Positions 45,940 to 58,125 of a stretch of DNA of 64,000 nucleotides are shown one piece after another. Location: NCBI GenBank assembly GCA_963920575.1, contig OY986972.1:11172010-11236009 (forward strand). Direction: 5' to 3'. The notes under the pieces are model-generated. The model did not search any database and was not told where the DNA came from. It was given only the letters and a program-made list of their open reading frames with translations. Origin of the DNA: Narthecium ossifragum. Its lineage: Eukaryota; Streptophyta; Magnoliopsida; Dioscoreales; Nartheciaceae. The first letter of the stretch is position 1, and each line of letters begins with the position of its first letter. Both the position numbers and the translations under genes were made by a program.

Positions 45940-48900
45940 TGTGAGGACCTATCCCTATACTCATGAGTCGACCGGATGGGGTCTGACCCGTAGCTCGTTG
46001 CTTGTTTCGCTTCGAGCGCGTGATCTGGTGGATCACATTGTTTCTTGGGCTGCAAGGGCAATTTGGTAAATTGTGACTTGTCGGTTTGTTTGACACCCGC
46101 GTGGGCACACACTAACTATGTTTGTGATAATGTTTGTTTAGAACAGCTAATGAACCCGGGTTCGAAAGATCCGTGCTTGGGCTTGGTCTTGTGTTCTAAC
46201 CCAAGTCTAGCTTTCTGTATGAAAAAGATCAATCATCTCTTGCTAAGAAGATCGATCCTTTAGTGCCAGAAAGTCAAGCTGGATCGTCATGAAAGATCGA
46301 TCGTTTCTTGGGAAAAGATCGATCATTCATAATTCGGTTCATCCGTCTATAAAATGGACATGATCTTCTTCATTAATCCTTTTTAAATCCGCCATTCCTG
46401 AGCTCAGATCTAGCTAGATTTGGAAGAGGTTGATGGCGATATTGGGCTTGGCAGCTGGGATTGAAGCTGCTCTAGTCGAGGTAGGTATCCTCCCTACTTG
46501 CTTTTCCGAATTTGTGAGGTTTGAGCTTAACTGTCATTGTTTTGAGTAGATCTCTTTATATGCTCGTTGGTTTTTGGTTTAAGTACCAATGCTGGACTCG
46601 TGGTCCTTCGTACTACCAGATCCCAAGGTTTTGTAGGGTTTGGTAGAGTTTTTCAACGATATTTCTCGCCGGCCGGTGGCCGGAGAACCCAATGGGATCG
46701 ATCCTTTTTAAGGAAGGATCGATCATTCTTGGGGCATCATGTCTTGCCCGTGCATGATCAATCTTCTGGTGGAAGAAGATCGATCTTTTGCTTGGCGACA
46801 TGGACAAGGTCCTGGGTCACAAAGGTGGAAGATCGATCCTTTTTAGCTTGATAGGGATGGGACTCCCTGTTTGCGAAGAAGATCGATCCTTTCTTGGAAA
46901 GGATTGAGAAAGGATCAATCCTTTTGGTCATAGGGAGGTGTTTTCGTCGGATCTTGCCCGTGGGACTTTGTATGTGCGGCTTTCTTTACCGCTTTATAAC
47001 TTTTACATATCATTGAGCATGATAGCCCCATAGTGAGGGTTAGTGGTGAACTGGGAGAGTGACAAATCCCGGGATGTGTAGATAGCATGTTGTACTGTTA
47101 GTCTTGTCTACCGGGGTTGCTTCCCGTAACATGCTATCTCTTTGTGGACTGGCTGCAGTTGGTGGGGTTACCACTACAGCAATCCCTTGCCCTGTTTTAT
47201 CTATTCACCACCCTGATCCAGCAAGGTGCCGAGACCAGACCGTGTTTACTAATCATCACATATGTTGCATGCTTATCTGCATAAGGTTAGGGCGTGGGCG
47301 ATATATGGTATCAGCGTCCCGAGGCTTGGAAGCTCGGATTTTGCCTTAGGACCGGGGCTGGGTAGCTTGGTCCAGGTTTGAATGGTTGTGTTCAGTTGAT
47401 TTCGATGATAGGCCTAGTTGACTTGAACACTTGTTGATCGATGATCTAGAGGTTGTGTCGGCCTCGAGCCTGGTTCTGGGGTGTAGCCGGTGTAGTCGTC
47501 TCATCTTTGGGTAGAGGGTGTGTCTGCCCAGCAATGTCTTCTTCCTGATGGGCCCCGTTCATTAGGGTGACCATGGTTGTATACCTAGAGACACCAGTGG
47601 AGTTATGGGACCCCTATGTACACCCAGACCTTGCTAGAGGACGGCATTGTTGTGTTTGCCTCTTCCTTCTGTTTGTCGTAGTGTAGTTTCCATGCTGAGC
47701 ATACTTGTTCATTCCTACTCGAGCTGTGTTTTGCAGGTGCAGGCATTAGCTCCTCTTCGGCGGCCCCTACCGGGTAGTTGGTCGGCGGTGCGGCGGCTGA
47801 TGAGTCACTAAATATTCATAATAAAACCTCTTAATTTACCTTTGTTAGGCATAGGGTAGTTGTATTTAATTGTTTGTTAGTTGATTTCAGATTTAGTCAA
47901 GATTTGAGAAGAAATACAACAAATTCGGCTAAAAGGATGAATTTATGTGATAAAGACTGGTTCGTCGTCTGTCAAGAGAATCTTCTCTATAAATTCTGTA
48001 TAAGTATAAATAGTCTGGAAATTTAGTAGGTGGTAGAGGACTTAAAAAGTTACAACTTTGATGTTGAACATGTTGCGAGACTCCTGATGGATTAATACTA
48101 GTTGTGAAGAAGATAAAGATATAGAGCTGCTAGAAAACTGGTCCGTCGACGTTCAGAAGAATATTCGCCAACTGTTTCATATAAGTCCAAATATTATGAA
48201 CTATTCGTGATATGACAGAGGACTTCCTAATCTACAACTTTCATGTTGGACAAGGTTTCAAATTCCAGCTTGATTGGACTCAGTTGCACTCGGAATAAGA
48301 CTGCCAGAATTAAATCAGAAAATCCGAGTTGTACTTGAAGTCAAACTCAACTCAAACTCTAATTTCGGAAGTTCTCCTATAAATAGAGTTATTGATCCGA
48401 AAATAATCATCTTTTTGACAATCTTTGGAGGAGGAAGAAGACGGAGAGGATATGGATGGCGACAACTTCCTATTCCAACCCGATGGCTTTCATACAAAAG
48501 ATCAGTTTCTAATTATTGTTCTTAGGATTATTCATAAAACCCTAGTGTAGTTTTGATCTTTCTTTAGTTGGATTATTGTGAACTTCTCGATGCATGATCT
48601 CATGAATATGGTTTTATTGTTAATAGAGTTGAAGGAACAGAGTTCTCTTGACGTACTTTCAGTCCTATATGATTTCTGTGATTGATTGTAGAGATTTATG
48701 AGATGGTTTTCATGAATTTATTGGTTTGCCTTTGAGGTAGGCTATGCTACACGAAGATAGGTTGTGCCACGGTCATTAGGAGTAGTATAATTTAATGTAA
48801 TCATAGGACCAAAGACAATCTATGCCAAGCAAAAATAGGTTATGCCGTTGGGAACATTAACTTTATTTTAGGGATTCATGTGAGCTTGTAGCCATATGAT

Positions 48901-49519
48901 CCATAATGTTGAGAGAATGGAACAAGATAATAACTAGAGAAGACTAATAACGAAATTAGGACGGATTGAGTAATTCCTAAGTAACTACTCCATTGATTCG
49001 AATTGATCAACCTTATATTTCTTTTCTTTATTAGTTTAGATAACTCTATTCTATCTTTGATTCTTTTCCTTAGTTTTAGGGTTTCGAGAATTGATTTTGA
49101 TTTTCAACATTTTTCCTGTGGATCGACTCCCGACTTCACTTCTATCCTACCTAGTAGTGTAGTGATTGAATAAGGAATATAAATTTAATATTTGATTGAG
49201 TTTGCAACGTTTTAATGACGATGTTTGCGAGCGATCAGTGGCGCCTGGCGAAGTTTGAGGAGTGGTGATCTTCTGTTTTCCGAACCTTGTATAGTTAGCC
49301 TCTTACGGGAGTGTGTGAATGTTTGTAGACTTGCACTTTGGATTGGAAATCTTTCAGTTTGAGGCTTCTATTAATTCTAGAATTGTTACTTGAGGGTGTT
49401 GAATGAATGCTTAGGGAAACCAGTAGACTAAAGGGAACCCTCGTCAAATTTTTCACAGTTAGTTAGGTTCCGGTTCGCGTCCCCAGCCCGGTTGGGCTTT
49501 TGCGGATCGGGGCGCGACT
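45940..49519 (+). repeat. Tekay-like 3' LTR, interrupted by a solo LTR
   Basis: TGTGAGGACC at 45940 to GGGGCGCGAC(T) at 49519. Without the insertion at 47798-49242 it is about 2.1 kb. TATA is at 46347-46356, with AAGATCGATC-type palindromes before it (46215-46330) and after it (46690-46920). It directly borders Tat gag at 49520. Confidence 0.8.
47798..49237 (+). repeat. Solo LTR, 1440 bp, near-perfect target duplication
   Basis: TGATGAGTCACTAA...GAGCGATCA, with flanks GCGGC (47793-47797) and GTGGC (49238-49242), one mismatch. Same family as 35850-37232, opposite strand. TATA-like CTATAAATAG at 48379-48388. Removing it rejoins a continuous host LTR. Confidence 0.85.
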
Positions 49520-50003
49520 CCTCTTCTCTTAATAATTTCTCATAGAGTATGGCGCTAGTTTGCAATTGAAAGAGGTCGATAAAATCTTTATCTTTGAATT
49601 TTTTCTTAAGTTCAAAGGCTAATCCACTTTGAGTGATTTTAACAAACTCCCTCTCAGGTAAAGGGATAAAGCATCTACTCCTCGTTATATTAAACCTTTG
49701 TAAGAACGATTTCACATCCTCATCTGGCCGCTGTCTCAATTTAGATAAATTGGCCATTGTGATTTCTGGTTCTATCTTATAAAATTGTGAATGGAAAGCA
49801 TGTTTCATTTGCTGTCAATTTTATATAGAATTGGACGGTAATTTAATGAACCATGAATAGTCTACTCTAGATAAAGAGTTTGGGAATAACCTTAGTTTGA
49901 CATAATCGTTCACTTCTCCACATTGCATGGAAAATTTTCCTATATCTTCAATGGTTGACATCTCGTCCACACCAGAGAACATAGTGAACTTTGGAACTTT
50001 ATA
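49520..50003 (-). pseudogene. Tat gag core
   Basis: The minus strand reads VPKFTMFSGVDEMSTIEDIGKF, VKLRLFPNSL and SWFIKLPSNS, then (after two stops near 49810-49825) FHSQFYKIEPEITMANLSKLRQ, PLPEREFVKI and KLLREEE. This is the capsid-type gag core of Tat elements. It continues without a frame change from the piece at 53250 once the solo LTR between them is removed. Confidence 0.85.
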
Positions 50004-53000
50004 TGTGAGGACCCGTACCTCCAACCCGGTCCGACCGCGTGCGTCGAGGGTCTGGTTCAGTTGGTTTGGCTCGGTGGGCCTTGTTTCGCGATCTTCTTTG
50101 ATCGTTGCGGTTCCGGGGGGTAATCTGGTAAATTACCCTAGTCGCAGTTGGTTTCACACACGCGAGGTGCACACACGGCCATGTGGTGATGTATGTGCTT
50201 GATTAGATCATTAGGGGAATCCTAAATCGGAAGATCTTGATTAGATCAAGGTTTGAGCTTATGGGATCAGATCTGGCCGATCGGACGGCCAGGATCTAAT
50301 CTTATGTCATTAGCACTTAAGCCTCCACTTAACCCCTTTAGATGCCCTATTCTTGGATTAGAGAATGGTTTCCGCCCGATAGAGTGAGGGAGTGAGGCGG
50401 CGACGAAATCAGGGAGAGGAGAGAGTCTCGCGGCCGGACGGCGGCTGGTGAGGAGCTGAGCGATGGTGATGGCGACCGTGACTAGAGAGGAGTGGCCAGC
50501 GACCCGCGTTTGATGGCGATCGCGACCCGACGAGGACGGAGAGGACGACTCACGGCCGGAGAAGAGGAAGGAGAACGCAAGCTCGAGGCTGGAGGTAGGG
50601 CTTCTTCCCTAAACTTGGTTTAGACTCTAGAGTAGGATCGGTTTGATGTTTGAGAAGTTGGGATCTTGGCTTCCTCTGTTGATTTCATGGTCTTCGATGT
50701 GTGCTTCTCCTCTCCTCTTTGCTGTTCTTGCATAGAGCTGTGGACGTGATGGATTTTTTTGGAGCTTTGGTTTTGTTTTCCCCTTTTCCTCTATTTTTCC
50801 CGGTGTCTCCTTCACCTTTCTCTTCTTTCCGGTGGCTCTTTCCCCTGCTTTCCTTGGAGTTTTAGTTTTCCCTCTGTGATCTCGTGGCCACGCTTGTATC
50901 TTCCTCTCTGCTGCCATGGTATGGATCGATGCTATCTCGTTCTCCCCTGTTGCAATGGCTTGGATGCATGATAACTGGGTTTGATTGGCTTCTCTATTGA
51001 TTTCGTGATTGCTTGTTAATGTTCTTCGTTCTTCTCTACTGCTGCTACTCTAATCTCTGGATTAGGCCGATTGGACTGGCTTTGATTTGTGGTTTGAGAT
51101 TCTGGCTTCCTTTCCTCTATGCTCTTCCTGGGGTTTTCGCTAATTGCTAAGCTATGCCCTGTCTCCTTGATTGTCTTCCTTGCCATGATATGCCCTGCCA
51201 TGATTTTTGCTTGGGCTGTTTGTGATCGACTGAATTGCCTGAGATGTTTGGGTTTCTCTATTCCCTCCCCTGTTCCCTTGGCTGCCTTGGTCCAGTTTGT
51301 CTATTAGGTCATGTTTGATGAAATGCCAAAGAGAGTTGTCGAACTGCTGTTAGTCGCTATCATGTTGCTGAGCCTAGCTTCCTGATGCATGTAGCTTCCT
51401 CCTAGAATGCTCTATCTTAGGACAGATGCCATGCCCTATCAAGTTGCCATGCCCAATTATATTGTTATGCTAGACTTCTAAGTATGCTAGGTTATGACCT
51501 CTTTCGATACTATGCCATGTTGTGTCCTGCTTGATAGTTAGACTATTGTTGCAAATATGCTTATCTTGGTGAGTTGTTGAGCATCTGATTCATGGTCGTT
51601 TGCTCTATTTTCCATGGCTACGTGGATTGATCTTGAGTTGCTTCTACGGTGGATTCTGATGCTTAGTTACCTCTAGTTAGTTCTCATTGCATGCTTTTCT
51701 ATTATCTTGATGAATCGACTCTTGCTGTCATGGCCGGTTAGCCCTACTTTTCTTAAGTCTTCGATTCTGATTGTTTTGACGAGTGATTGAATAGAGTTTT
51801 GTTGTTGATTGCTCAAAGAGCCGTTTCATTGATTTCTTTGTCGTCGAGTGTTACATGAGTTTGGTAATTAACGTAGTATCATTTGACTAATTGAGCTTAT
51901 GGTTATTCAAATGCTTTATCCTGTTTATTTGCTTTCTAATGTTTATGTTAGTTGAATATTGCAAGTATGCATCTTAATATCATGTAAGCCTAGGGCCGGC
52001 GGCGTGCCCGTTTATATTTCTTGGTGGGAATGTTTATAATTTGCGGGCCAAAGGTGCCCTGTGAATTGAATAGCTGGGGTGTGCCCCATTGTATAATTTC
52101 TGGCTGACGGCGGTGTAAGCCGTTGTAATGCCGAAATTTGGATTGAAATATGTCGACTGCTTGTGGTGGTTATGCATTGACCCATATTATGCGTATGGTT
52201 AAGTAATCGTTATTCCTTGTTGTACGTTAATAACTTAGCTCCCTCTTTTACCATATTGTATGCTATATTGGACATGCTTGGTGAGATGTCATATAGAGAC
52301 ACCTAGGCCTAGTTGTTTGAATAGGCTCATGCATGATGATTGCATTAGGGGCATTCAGGCTAGGTGGTAGGCGATGGATTCGATCGCCGATCCAGGGTTC
52401 TCGGGTAGCCCGGATCTAGCCCTAGGACCGGGGTCTGGGTAGGAGGACTAGGACGAGATTGTGTGTTTATGATATTGTGTTGATTGAGGTTGTTATATAG
52501 ATATGCCCATTTGAATGGTGGTATTGAGGTGTAGAGGTCGTGTTGTTCTCTACGTCAATCGTTAAGGGCAGTGGATGTTATCCTGTCAAGGGTTATAGAG
52601 GTGGGAGTGCACGGAGGATGCACTTGCCCCTTGTCCTTCCCTGATCTGTAGAGGGGCGCTTGGTGATGTGTGACCCTTGTCCAGATTTATTCTTTGTTGC
52701 CTTAGGATTAGACAGAGACGACACAGTTTGTAGTTCCCTTTTTCTTGAGAGTGTCGTAGAGTAGAACCTTACTGGACATTGTTGCTCACCCTACCTGGGC
52801 TGCATTGGCGATGCAGGTCGATGCAGTTCCTTCTTTCAGGTGTTCTTCTAGAAGATGGCGCGATATTCTGAGGTGATCGAGGACTTGGAGTTTCGAGGAG
52901 TTCTTCTACGGTTCATTTACAGTTTTAATCAATGATGTATAATCTGATGTATCCAAGAACAAAATTGTGTGATGATTAACTCAGTTCTATTTGGGAAATA

Positions 53001-53244
53001 TTGTAATATTCTTTAATGTAGATATTGAGGAATGTAATGATATTGAAGTTGTAAAGTTGAATTTGCAATATTATGAAATGTACAGGTTTCTTGTGTTATG
53101 ATTATAAAGGAGATGCTGTCAAAATTTTTATGAACTGGAGATCAAATTCTTCATTTATATCCTTGTTGCGTCAATTGGTGATGTAAATAGGTTTAGGTGG
53201 TTCACGCCTCGATTTGAATGGGTTTTCTGGGTCGGGGTGTGACA
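50004..53244 (+). repeat. Solo LTR, 3241 bp, with TTATA target duplication
   Basis: TGTGAGGACCCG...GGGGTGTGACA with TTATA on both sides (49999-50003, 53245-53249). It splits Tat gag, and its removal restores the gag frame exactly. No ORF of note. A related reversed copy is 40002-44432. Confidence 0.9.
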
Positions 53245-53249
53245 TTATA

Positions 53250-54434
53250 GTTCCTAGGAAATGCATACATCTGATCAACCCAGTCAAGATAAGGTTTTCT
53301 ATAAGTTGGACGAGTAACTGGTCGTCCTAAACCCATTTGTTCTTGTAATATCTCGGCCAGTTGCTCTTTTAGAACATCGAGTGGGTTATAAAGAGGATTA
53401 TAGTACACTTGTTCATATTGATCATTTGGTGGTCGAGCATTATATTGAGTTCCATTGTGTGGTCGATAATAATTTTGGTAAGGGATATCGCCCATTCTCT
53501 GGCCATTGAAATTATTTCCCATCGGCCTAGGATTCTGCCCACCTACTTGGCCAAAATTATTTCGGCCATTCCATGGTCCATTATTTTGACCACTTATATT
53601 ACTGGTTTGGCCGACATTTTGGCCATTGAAGGGGCCATTCTTTGGACAATTAGGAGAAATAGGATTAGTTGGATTGTTAGGAGGTGCACCACTAATTGGT
53701 ATCCCCGGATTAAGAGGTACAACATTATTTGGTATCCCTGTCAGTGTAAATACATCACCTTGTACACGTGGTGGATTTGGTGACGCATATGATCCAGGTG
53801 TTTGACCGATAACTATCAGTCTTGGTCCATTCTCAATCGTTACTAGCCGTTTATGGTTTGAACTATTCTGACCAATTTTGCTATTTTGACCAACTCTATT
53901 TTGGCTAGTCGATGGATTGGTCAAAATAACAAATCCAGTATTATTTTCAAGCCCAATTATGGTATTAGACGGAAACACATGACTGATACGATTATTTTGT
54001 GTAGGATTTTGACCGATATTATGTATAATCAGTGTGGTCGGGCTAATGACATTTTGCCCAGAATTTGTGTCAGGCAAAGCCATATTCGTAAAAGTTTGCA
54101 TAGTGTCAATGAAAGGCCTTAAAGCTAGGGTGATATGATTACCCATCTGTTGATTATTGGCATGCAAAGCTTCTTCAACCATGACATTGGCAGTCCTAGC
54201 AGTTATAGTTTCATGATCAAGAAAGTTTTTGGTCGATGGATCTCAACACTTAATAGAGCCATATACAACCCTATCACGATATTCTATTTGAGGTTGTTCT
54301 ATGGCCGATGAATTGGCCTGCTCATTTCCACTAACTACATTTTGAACATTTTGAACATGTGGGGCATCGCCGTGATCAGCGTTTCCTCCACTGTAATTGA
54401 GTGTCTCATCCAGTGCGAGTGATGACCATACCAT
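53250..54434 (-). pseudogene. Tat gag N-terminal part
   Basis: Two frames: 54243-54434 (acidic start, ALDETLNYSGGNADHGD) and 53250-54182, rich in Asn, Gln, Gly and Pro (NGQNVGQTSNISGQN, repeated GQN). The latter ends YRKPYLDWVDQMYAFPRNY, the lead-in to the conserved gag core at 50003. A stop near 54240 separates the two. The low-complexity Asn/Gln stretch is longer than I expect for the family. Confidence 0.75.
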
Positions 54435-54450
54435 AAAAACTTGACACGGT

Positions 54451-54468
54451 GTCCCACCGGGCGTGCCA
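54451..54468 (-). other. Primer binding site of the Tat element
   Basis: The minus strand reads TGGCACGCCCGGTGGGAC, separated from the LTR end by TTTT-type spacer. It begins with TGG as expected opposite CCA. The tRNA partner is not identified with confidence. Confidence 0.75.
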
Positions 54469-54473
54469 AAAAA

Positions 54474-55526
54474 TGTTAGCGTGGAAATCTGACCGTTGAC
54501 TGGTCAAATGGTCAAGGTCAAAATTACCTAACACTGAAGTATCAGGAGATTGTGATAAGGAACAACACCTTCGAACTTAGTTCGAACGGAGGTGTCAACT
54601 TAAATAGAAACTTGAATTGAACCTAATTTAATAAGGACCAATTATGAAGATTAAAGTTAAATTAATTCTACGTTAATCTAAATAAAACAGTAAAATTATC
54701 TAAAATTATTAAAGTAATCTAGAAAGTAGTAAAGATCATCCTAAATTACTAAATCAAGGAAAAGACAAGTTAAACCTACTATAATCTAATTAAAAGACGT
54801 TAAAGATTAAATAATAAACATCTAGATTAAACTATCTAAATAAAACAATAAAGAAAGCATCATAAAGATTTAATCCTACAGGATTTACCTAAGAACAGTA
54901 ATAAAAACTACATTATGCGAAAAGAAAGAATAAAGATTGAAAGAAACGTACTCATTTAATTAAATAAAGTAACTTACAAGAATAAGAAATATATTGAAAG
55001 AAAACATTAAGCTCGTAGGCTCTGAATTTGATTTGCTAGAGCGCTTACATAGTGAAAGAAAAGACTATTTATACTTAAGCGGTTAAAACGTCTGGTAACT
55101 CCCACTCAGCACGTTCTCCACTATCTTCCATCTTTCACTCTTGATGGGCCGTGTGTTCCACGTTCTCCGATATTTTCACATTTCTCCATGTTACGGTTTG
55201 ATCAATGACGGTTGCATTTGGGCGATGAGCTTTCTTTGTGTTGCCAGGTCCTAATTTTGGTCGATGATATTTCTTATGTTGTCATGTCATTTTTCTTGGC
55301 CAATGCTTCTCTTGTGTATAGATCATCATCGTTCATGCCCGATGCTTCTTTTGTGTATAGATCATTATCGCCCATGGCTGATGCTTCTTTTGCCTTTTTT
55401 CATTTGGTCGATGGCCTCCTGCATATTGTAGAATATGATCGTCCAGTTAGATTGGAAAGATCGTCGACCATTTTTATTAAGATGATGTGTCATTCATTGA
55501 TTTTTTTACCATTATTTTGGCTAACA
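54474..55526 (-). repeat. 5' LTR of the Tat element, 1053 bp
   Basis: Reversed: TGTTAGCC at 55526 to GCTAACA at 54474, a short perfect inverted terminal match. The inner end is fixed by the primer site. The outer flank is ACAAT (55527-55531), the expected target-duplication half. It is inserted in the first copy of the ERF 3' duplication. Confidence 0.82.
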
Positions 55527-56199
55527 ACAATTAAGTATTATTAGACTGAAATATAAGGATATAAACTCTTCAATTCCTATCAGCTTAAGTTTGGGTTGAG
55601 TGGTTGGAGTCAGAAAAGAGAACTCTATATTGGTAGTTTCCGACACGGATTACTTGCAACCTCAAATATCATTCCACCTTAGATTTTAAATTAGCTCATC
55701 CTTTTAGGTTGAGCTTCAATTCAAAACACATGCCAGGGATTTCCGGCAACGAGACATTGAAACCCATCATTATTTAATATACTACGATCAGGATTGATTT
55801 GGGTTGAAACGGTATACGTTACTTACCGACTCAATTTTGAAGAAAAAAAAAAGCATATTGGATCAATGATAATTTGTCTTCCGGTAGATGACATATTGTC
55901 GTCTAGGATGACGGAGCTTTCATAACAAATTTAAACAAATCTGCCTTTGATGTAAAAATAAATCAACACTCATCTCTAAATATCTCTCCTCTCATCCTTC
56001 CTTTGTGATCTGGAACTACCTCAGAAATATTACTTAATCACTAGTAACTTTCCATTGAATAATTAGAGAGAATATGAATTTGAACCTAAGAACAAGAATA
56101 GACTGCTAGAAGCAAGCTTCAAGTCCTGCAAAACAATTGGCCCATAGGGGGGAGATCCGAAAATGGATCTGAAGGATCATCAAGTATGTCCAAGTACTT
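55527..56199. repeat. Tandem duplication unit 1 (ERF 3' flank)
   Basis: Parallels 56420-57096 with an offset of 893 bp. Shared text includes AAGGATATAAACTC, CCTTTTAGGTTGAGCTTC, TTGTC(T/A)TCCGGTAGATGACA and the last codons of the ERF gene. Divergence is roughly 10 percent by eye. Its left edge is cut by the Tat LTR. Confidence 0.88.
56119..56199 (-). pseudogene. Duplicated 3' end of the ERF gene
   Basis: The minus strand encodes the last 26 codons of the ERF-type protein with the same frame and stop (ends MGQLFCRT, stop at 56119-56121). Several substitutions are present, including Trp to Ser in the PFWDLPP motif. The homology stops at 56199, so no AP2 domain is present. Confidence 0.85.
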
Positions 56200-56419
56200 T
56201 TGGCTCAATTGATAATAAAAAAAATAAGACACACATGAAATAAGTATAACTAACACATCAGCGTCATTTTTCTAAGCAAAGAGATAACCAAAAAAACCAG
56301 TCTAATTTTTTATTTTTGTTGAACTTTTCACAACTCCTGTATCCGTGTAACACCATCCTTACCCGAGACATACTCAAAGTTAAACATCAATAAAACCCTA
56401 CAAAGCACCATTAGGGCAA
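56200..56419. other. Spacer between duplication units
   Basis: AT-rich, with no match to the ERF gene and no coding signal. It separates the truncated copy from unit 2. Confidence 0.5.
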
Positions 56420-57096
56420 TTAAGTACTGTTAGGCTGATATATAAGGATATAAACTCATCCATTTCTGTCGGCTTAAATTTGAATAGAGTGGTTGGAGTT
56501 AACAAAAAGAAATCTATATGGGGACTTTCCAATACAGATTCCTTGCAACCTCAAACATCATCCCACCTCAGCTTTTAAATTAGCCCATCCTTTTAGGTTG
56601 AGCTTCAATTCAAAACACATGCCGGGATTTCTGGCAATGAGACATTGAGACCCATCATTATTTAATGTACCACGATCAGAATAAATTTGGGTTGAAACGG
56701 TATAGGTTACTTGCCGTTACAATTTAAAAGAAAAATAGCATATTGGATCAATGATAATTTGTCATCCGGTAGATGACATATTGTCGTCTATGATGACTGA
56801 GCTTTCATAACAAATTTAAACAACTCTGCCTTTGATGTACAAATGAATCAAACACTCAGCTCTAAATATCTCTCCTCTCCTCCTTCCTTTGTGTTCTTGG
56901 AATTGGTCTGGAACTACACCAGAAATATTATTTGAATCACTAGTTACTTTCAATGGAATAATTAGAGAGAGTATATGAATTCAACAAGATTAGAGCTGCT
57001 AGAAGCGGCCTTCAAGTCCTGCAAAACAATTGGCCCAGAGGGGGAAGATCCCAAAATGGATCTGAAGAATCATGAATTGTGTCCAAGTACTCCTGA
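56420..57096. repeat. Tandem duplication unit 2 (includes ERF 3' end)
   Basis: The copy still attached to the complete ERF gene: 3' untranslated and downstream sequence plus the last ~28 codons. See unit 1 at 55527. Confidence 0.88.
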
Positions 57097-57839
57097 ACTC
57101 CATTTATCGCGTACAGCGACGCCGATATCTGCCTCTCCACCTTGATCATCTCGAACTCCGACATCTCTGGGCTCATATTCTCCGGCGACAAAGGTTGCTT
57201 AGGTAATTCGAATCCGTCGAACAGCGGGAGCTTGTCGAGACCAGCTTCGTAGGCCCAGGAGAGGTCTGCCGGCGATGTCCCCGACTCGAATTCTCCGCAG
57301 CCATCGCCGAAAGATGGCCTGTAGACATCGCCACCCTTCTGGGCACTTGGTTTCGGGTCAAGACTCAGTGCAGTAGCATTGAGGCTGCTGCTATCATCAC
57401 TAGTAACACTAAGACTAGTGCTGAGGTTGCAACTCTGAGTATTGCTAGGAGAGGCTGCATGAGTGGTGGTTGAGGCATCCTTCTTGCTGTGTTTCTTGTG
57501 GTTCAGGATGTTTCGGATTCGGGAGGCAAGGACGGAGTTGGACGAGCCATGGATGTTGAAGTTGGTGCGGGTGTTGGAGCCGCGGAGGAGGCAGGCGGCC
57601 TCGTCGTAGGCCCTGGCGGCCTCCTCGGCGGTCTCGAAGGTGCCGAGCCACATCCGGATCTTCTGCGTGGTGTCTTTGATCTCTGCCACCCATCTTCCTG
57701 ATGGCCTTTGCCTCACACCTACATACTTGCTGGTGCTAGTGCTGCTGCTGTTGCTCTTGTTCCTGGCTTTGAACTTGGTTGGCTTATTGGCCACTCTGAT
57801 GTGGTGTTGCGGGGGCTGGTGCTGGAAGTGGAGTTCCAT
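57012..57839 (-). CDS. AP2/ERF transcription factor, RAP2.11/ERN-like
   Basis: A 275-residue single-exon protein. The N-terminus (1-38) is His/Gln- then Ser-rich. The AP2 DNA-binding domain is at 39-95: [18 protein letters not shown], then [21 protein letters not shown] and [10 protein letters not shown]. The [10 protein letters not shown] and [12 protein letters not shown] text matches the RAP2.11/ERN branch rather than DREB factors. Then comes a Ser/Thr-rich linker, an acidic middle, and a C-terminal block ([21 protein letters not shown]) that may be the regulatory domain. Members bind GCC-box-like DNA in the nucleus; RAP2.11 acts in low-potassium responses and ERN in nodulation, but the function here is unknown. 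The Met at 57837-57839 follows a TATA box about 100 bp upstream, and no frame break is seen. Its 3' end and promoter are both partly duplicated nearby. Confidence 0.93.
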   Translation of the reverse strand: MELHFQHQPPQHHIRVANKPTKFKARNKSNSSSTSTSKYVGVRQRPSGRWVAEIKDTTQKIRMWLGTFETAEEAARAYDEAACLLRGSNTRTNFNIHGSSNSVLASRIRNILNHKKHSKKDASTTTHAASPSNTQSCNLSTSLSVTSDDSSSLNATALSLDPKPSAQKGGDVYRPSFGDGCGEFESGTSPADLSWAYEAGLDKLPLFDGFELPKQPLSPENMSPEMSEFEMIKVERQISASLYAINGVQEYLDTIHDSSDPFWDLPPLGQLFCRT

Positions 57840-57938
57840 GGGGGATTCTGAGTTCCTCTGGGAGTATGTGATTTTGTGGGATGAGTGGAGAGAGATATAG
57901 AGAGATTGGTGGTTCTGAAGGGGTGGGTTTGGGGGGAG

Positions 57939-57953
57939 TATATATATATAAAG
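57939..57953 (-). promoter_or_regulatory. TATA box of the ERF gene
   Basis: The minus strand reads CCTTTATATATATATACTC, about 100 bp before the start codon. A GGTGGGTTTGG/CCAAACCCACC stretch lies just downstream. It is the only strong TATA near the gene. Confidence 0.7.
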
Positions 57954-58125
57954 GTTGTGTAGATTAGTGGAGGTTTAGTCAGCCTGCGTTTGTCTTGTTG
58001 CAATTGGAATGTAATAGGTTAGGGTTTGACTGAATTCTTAGCTAAGGACCTGTATATAGAGAGAGAGAGTCTGGTAGTTCTGAACGGGTGGGTTTGGGGT
58101 GGGGGGTGGCGGTATATATTTGGAT

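Larger units (their letters stand above)
14590..55526 (-). mobile_element. Tat-lineage Ty3/gypsy retrotransposon split by nested insertions
   Basis: I infer that one minus-strand element supplies 5' LTR 54474-55526, primer site, gag (53250-54434, 49520-50003, 23338-23945), protease (21975-22355), RT-RNase H-second RNase H (18975-20700), integrase (17448-18666) and an antisense PMD ORF (14787-17339). The parts are in correct order and orientation, and two insertions within it (at 20639 and 50004) have exact 5-bp duplications whose removal restores its frame. The middle junction (23946 against 49520) lacks about 80 codons of gag and has no matching duplication, so unity across the 25-kb nest is inference. 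The 3' LTR is not seen. Confidence 0.65.
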
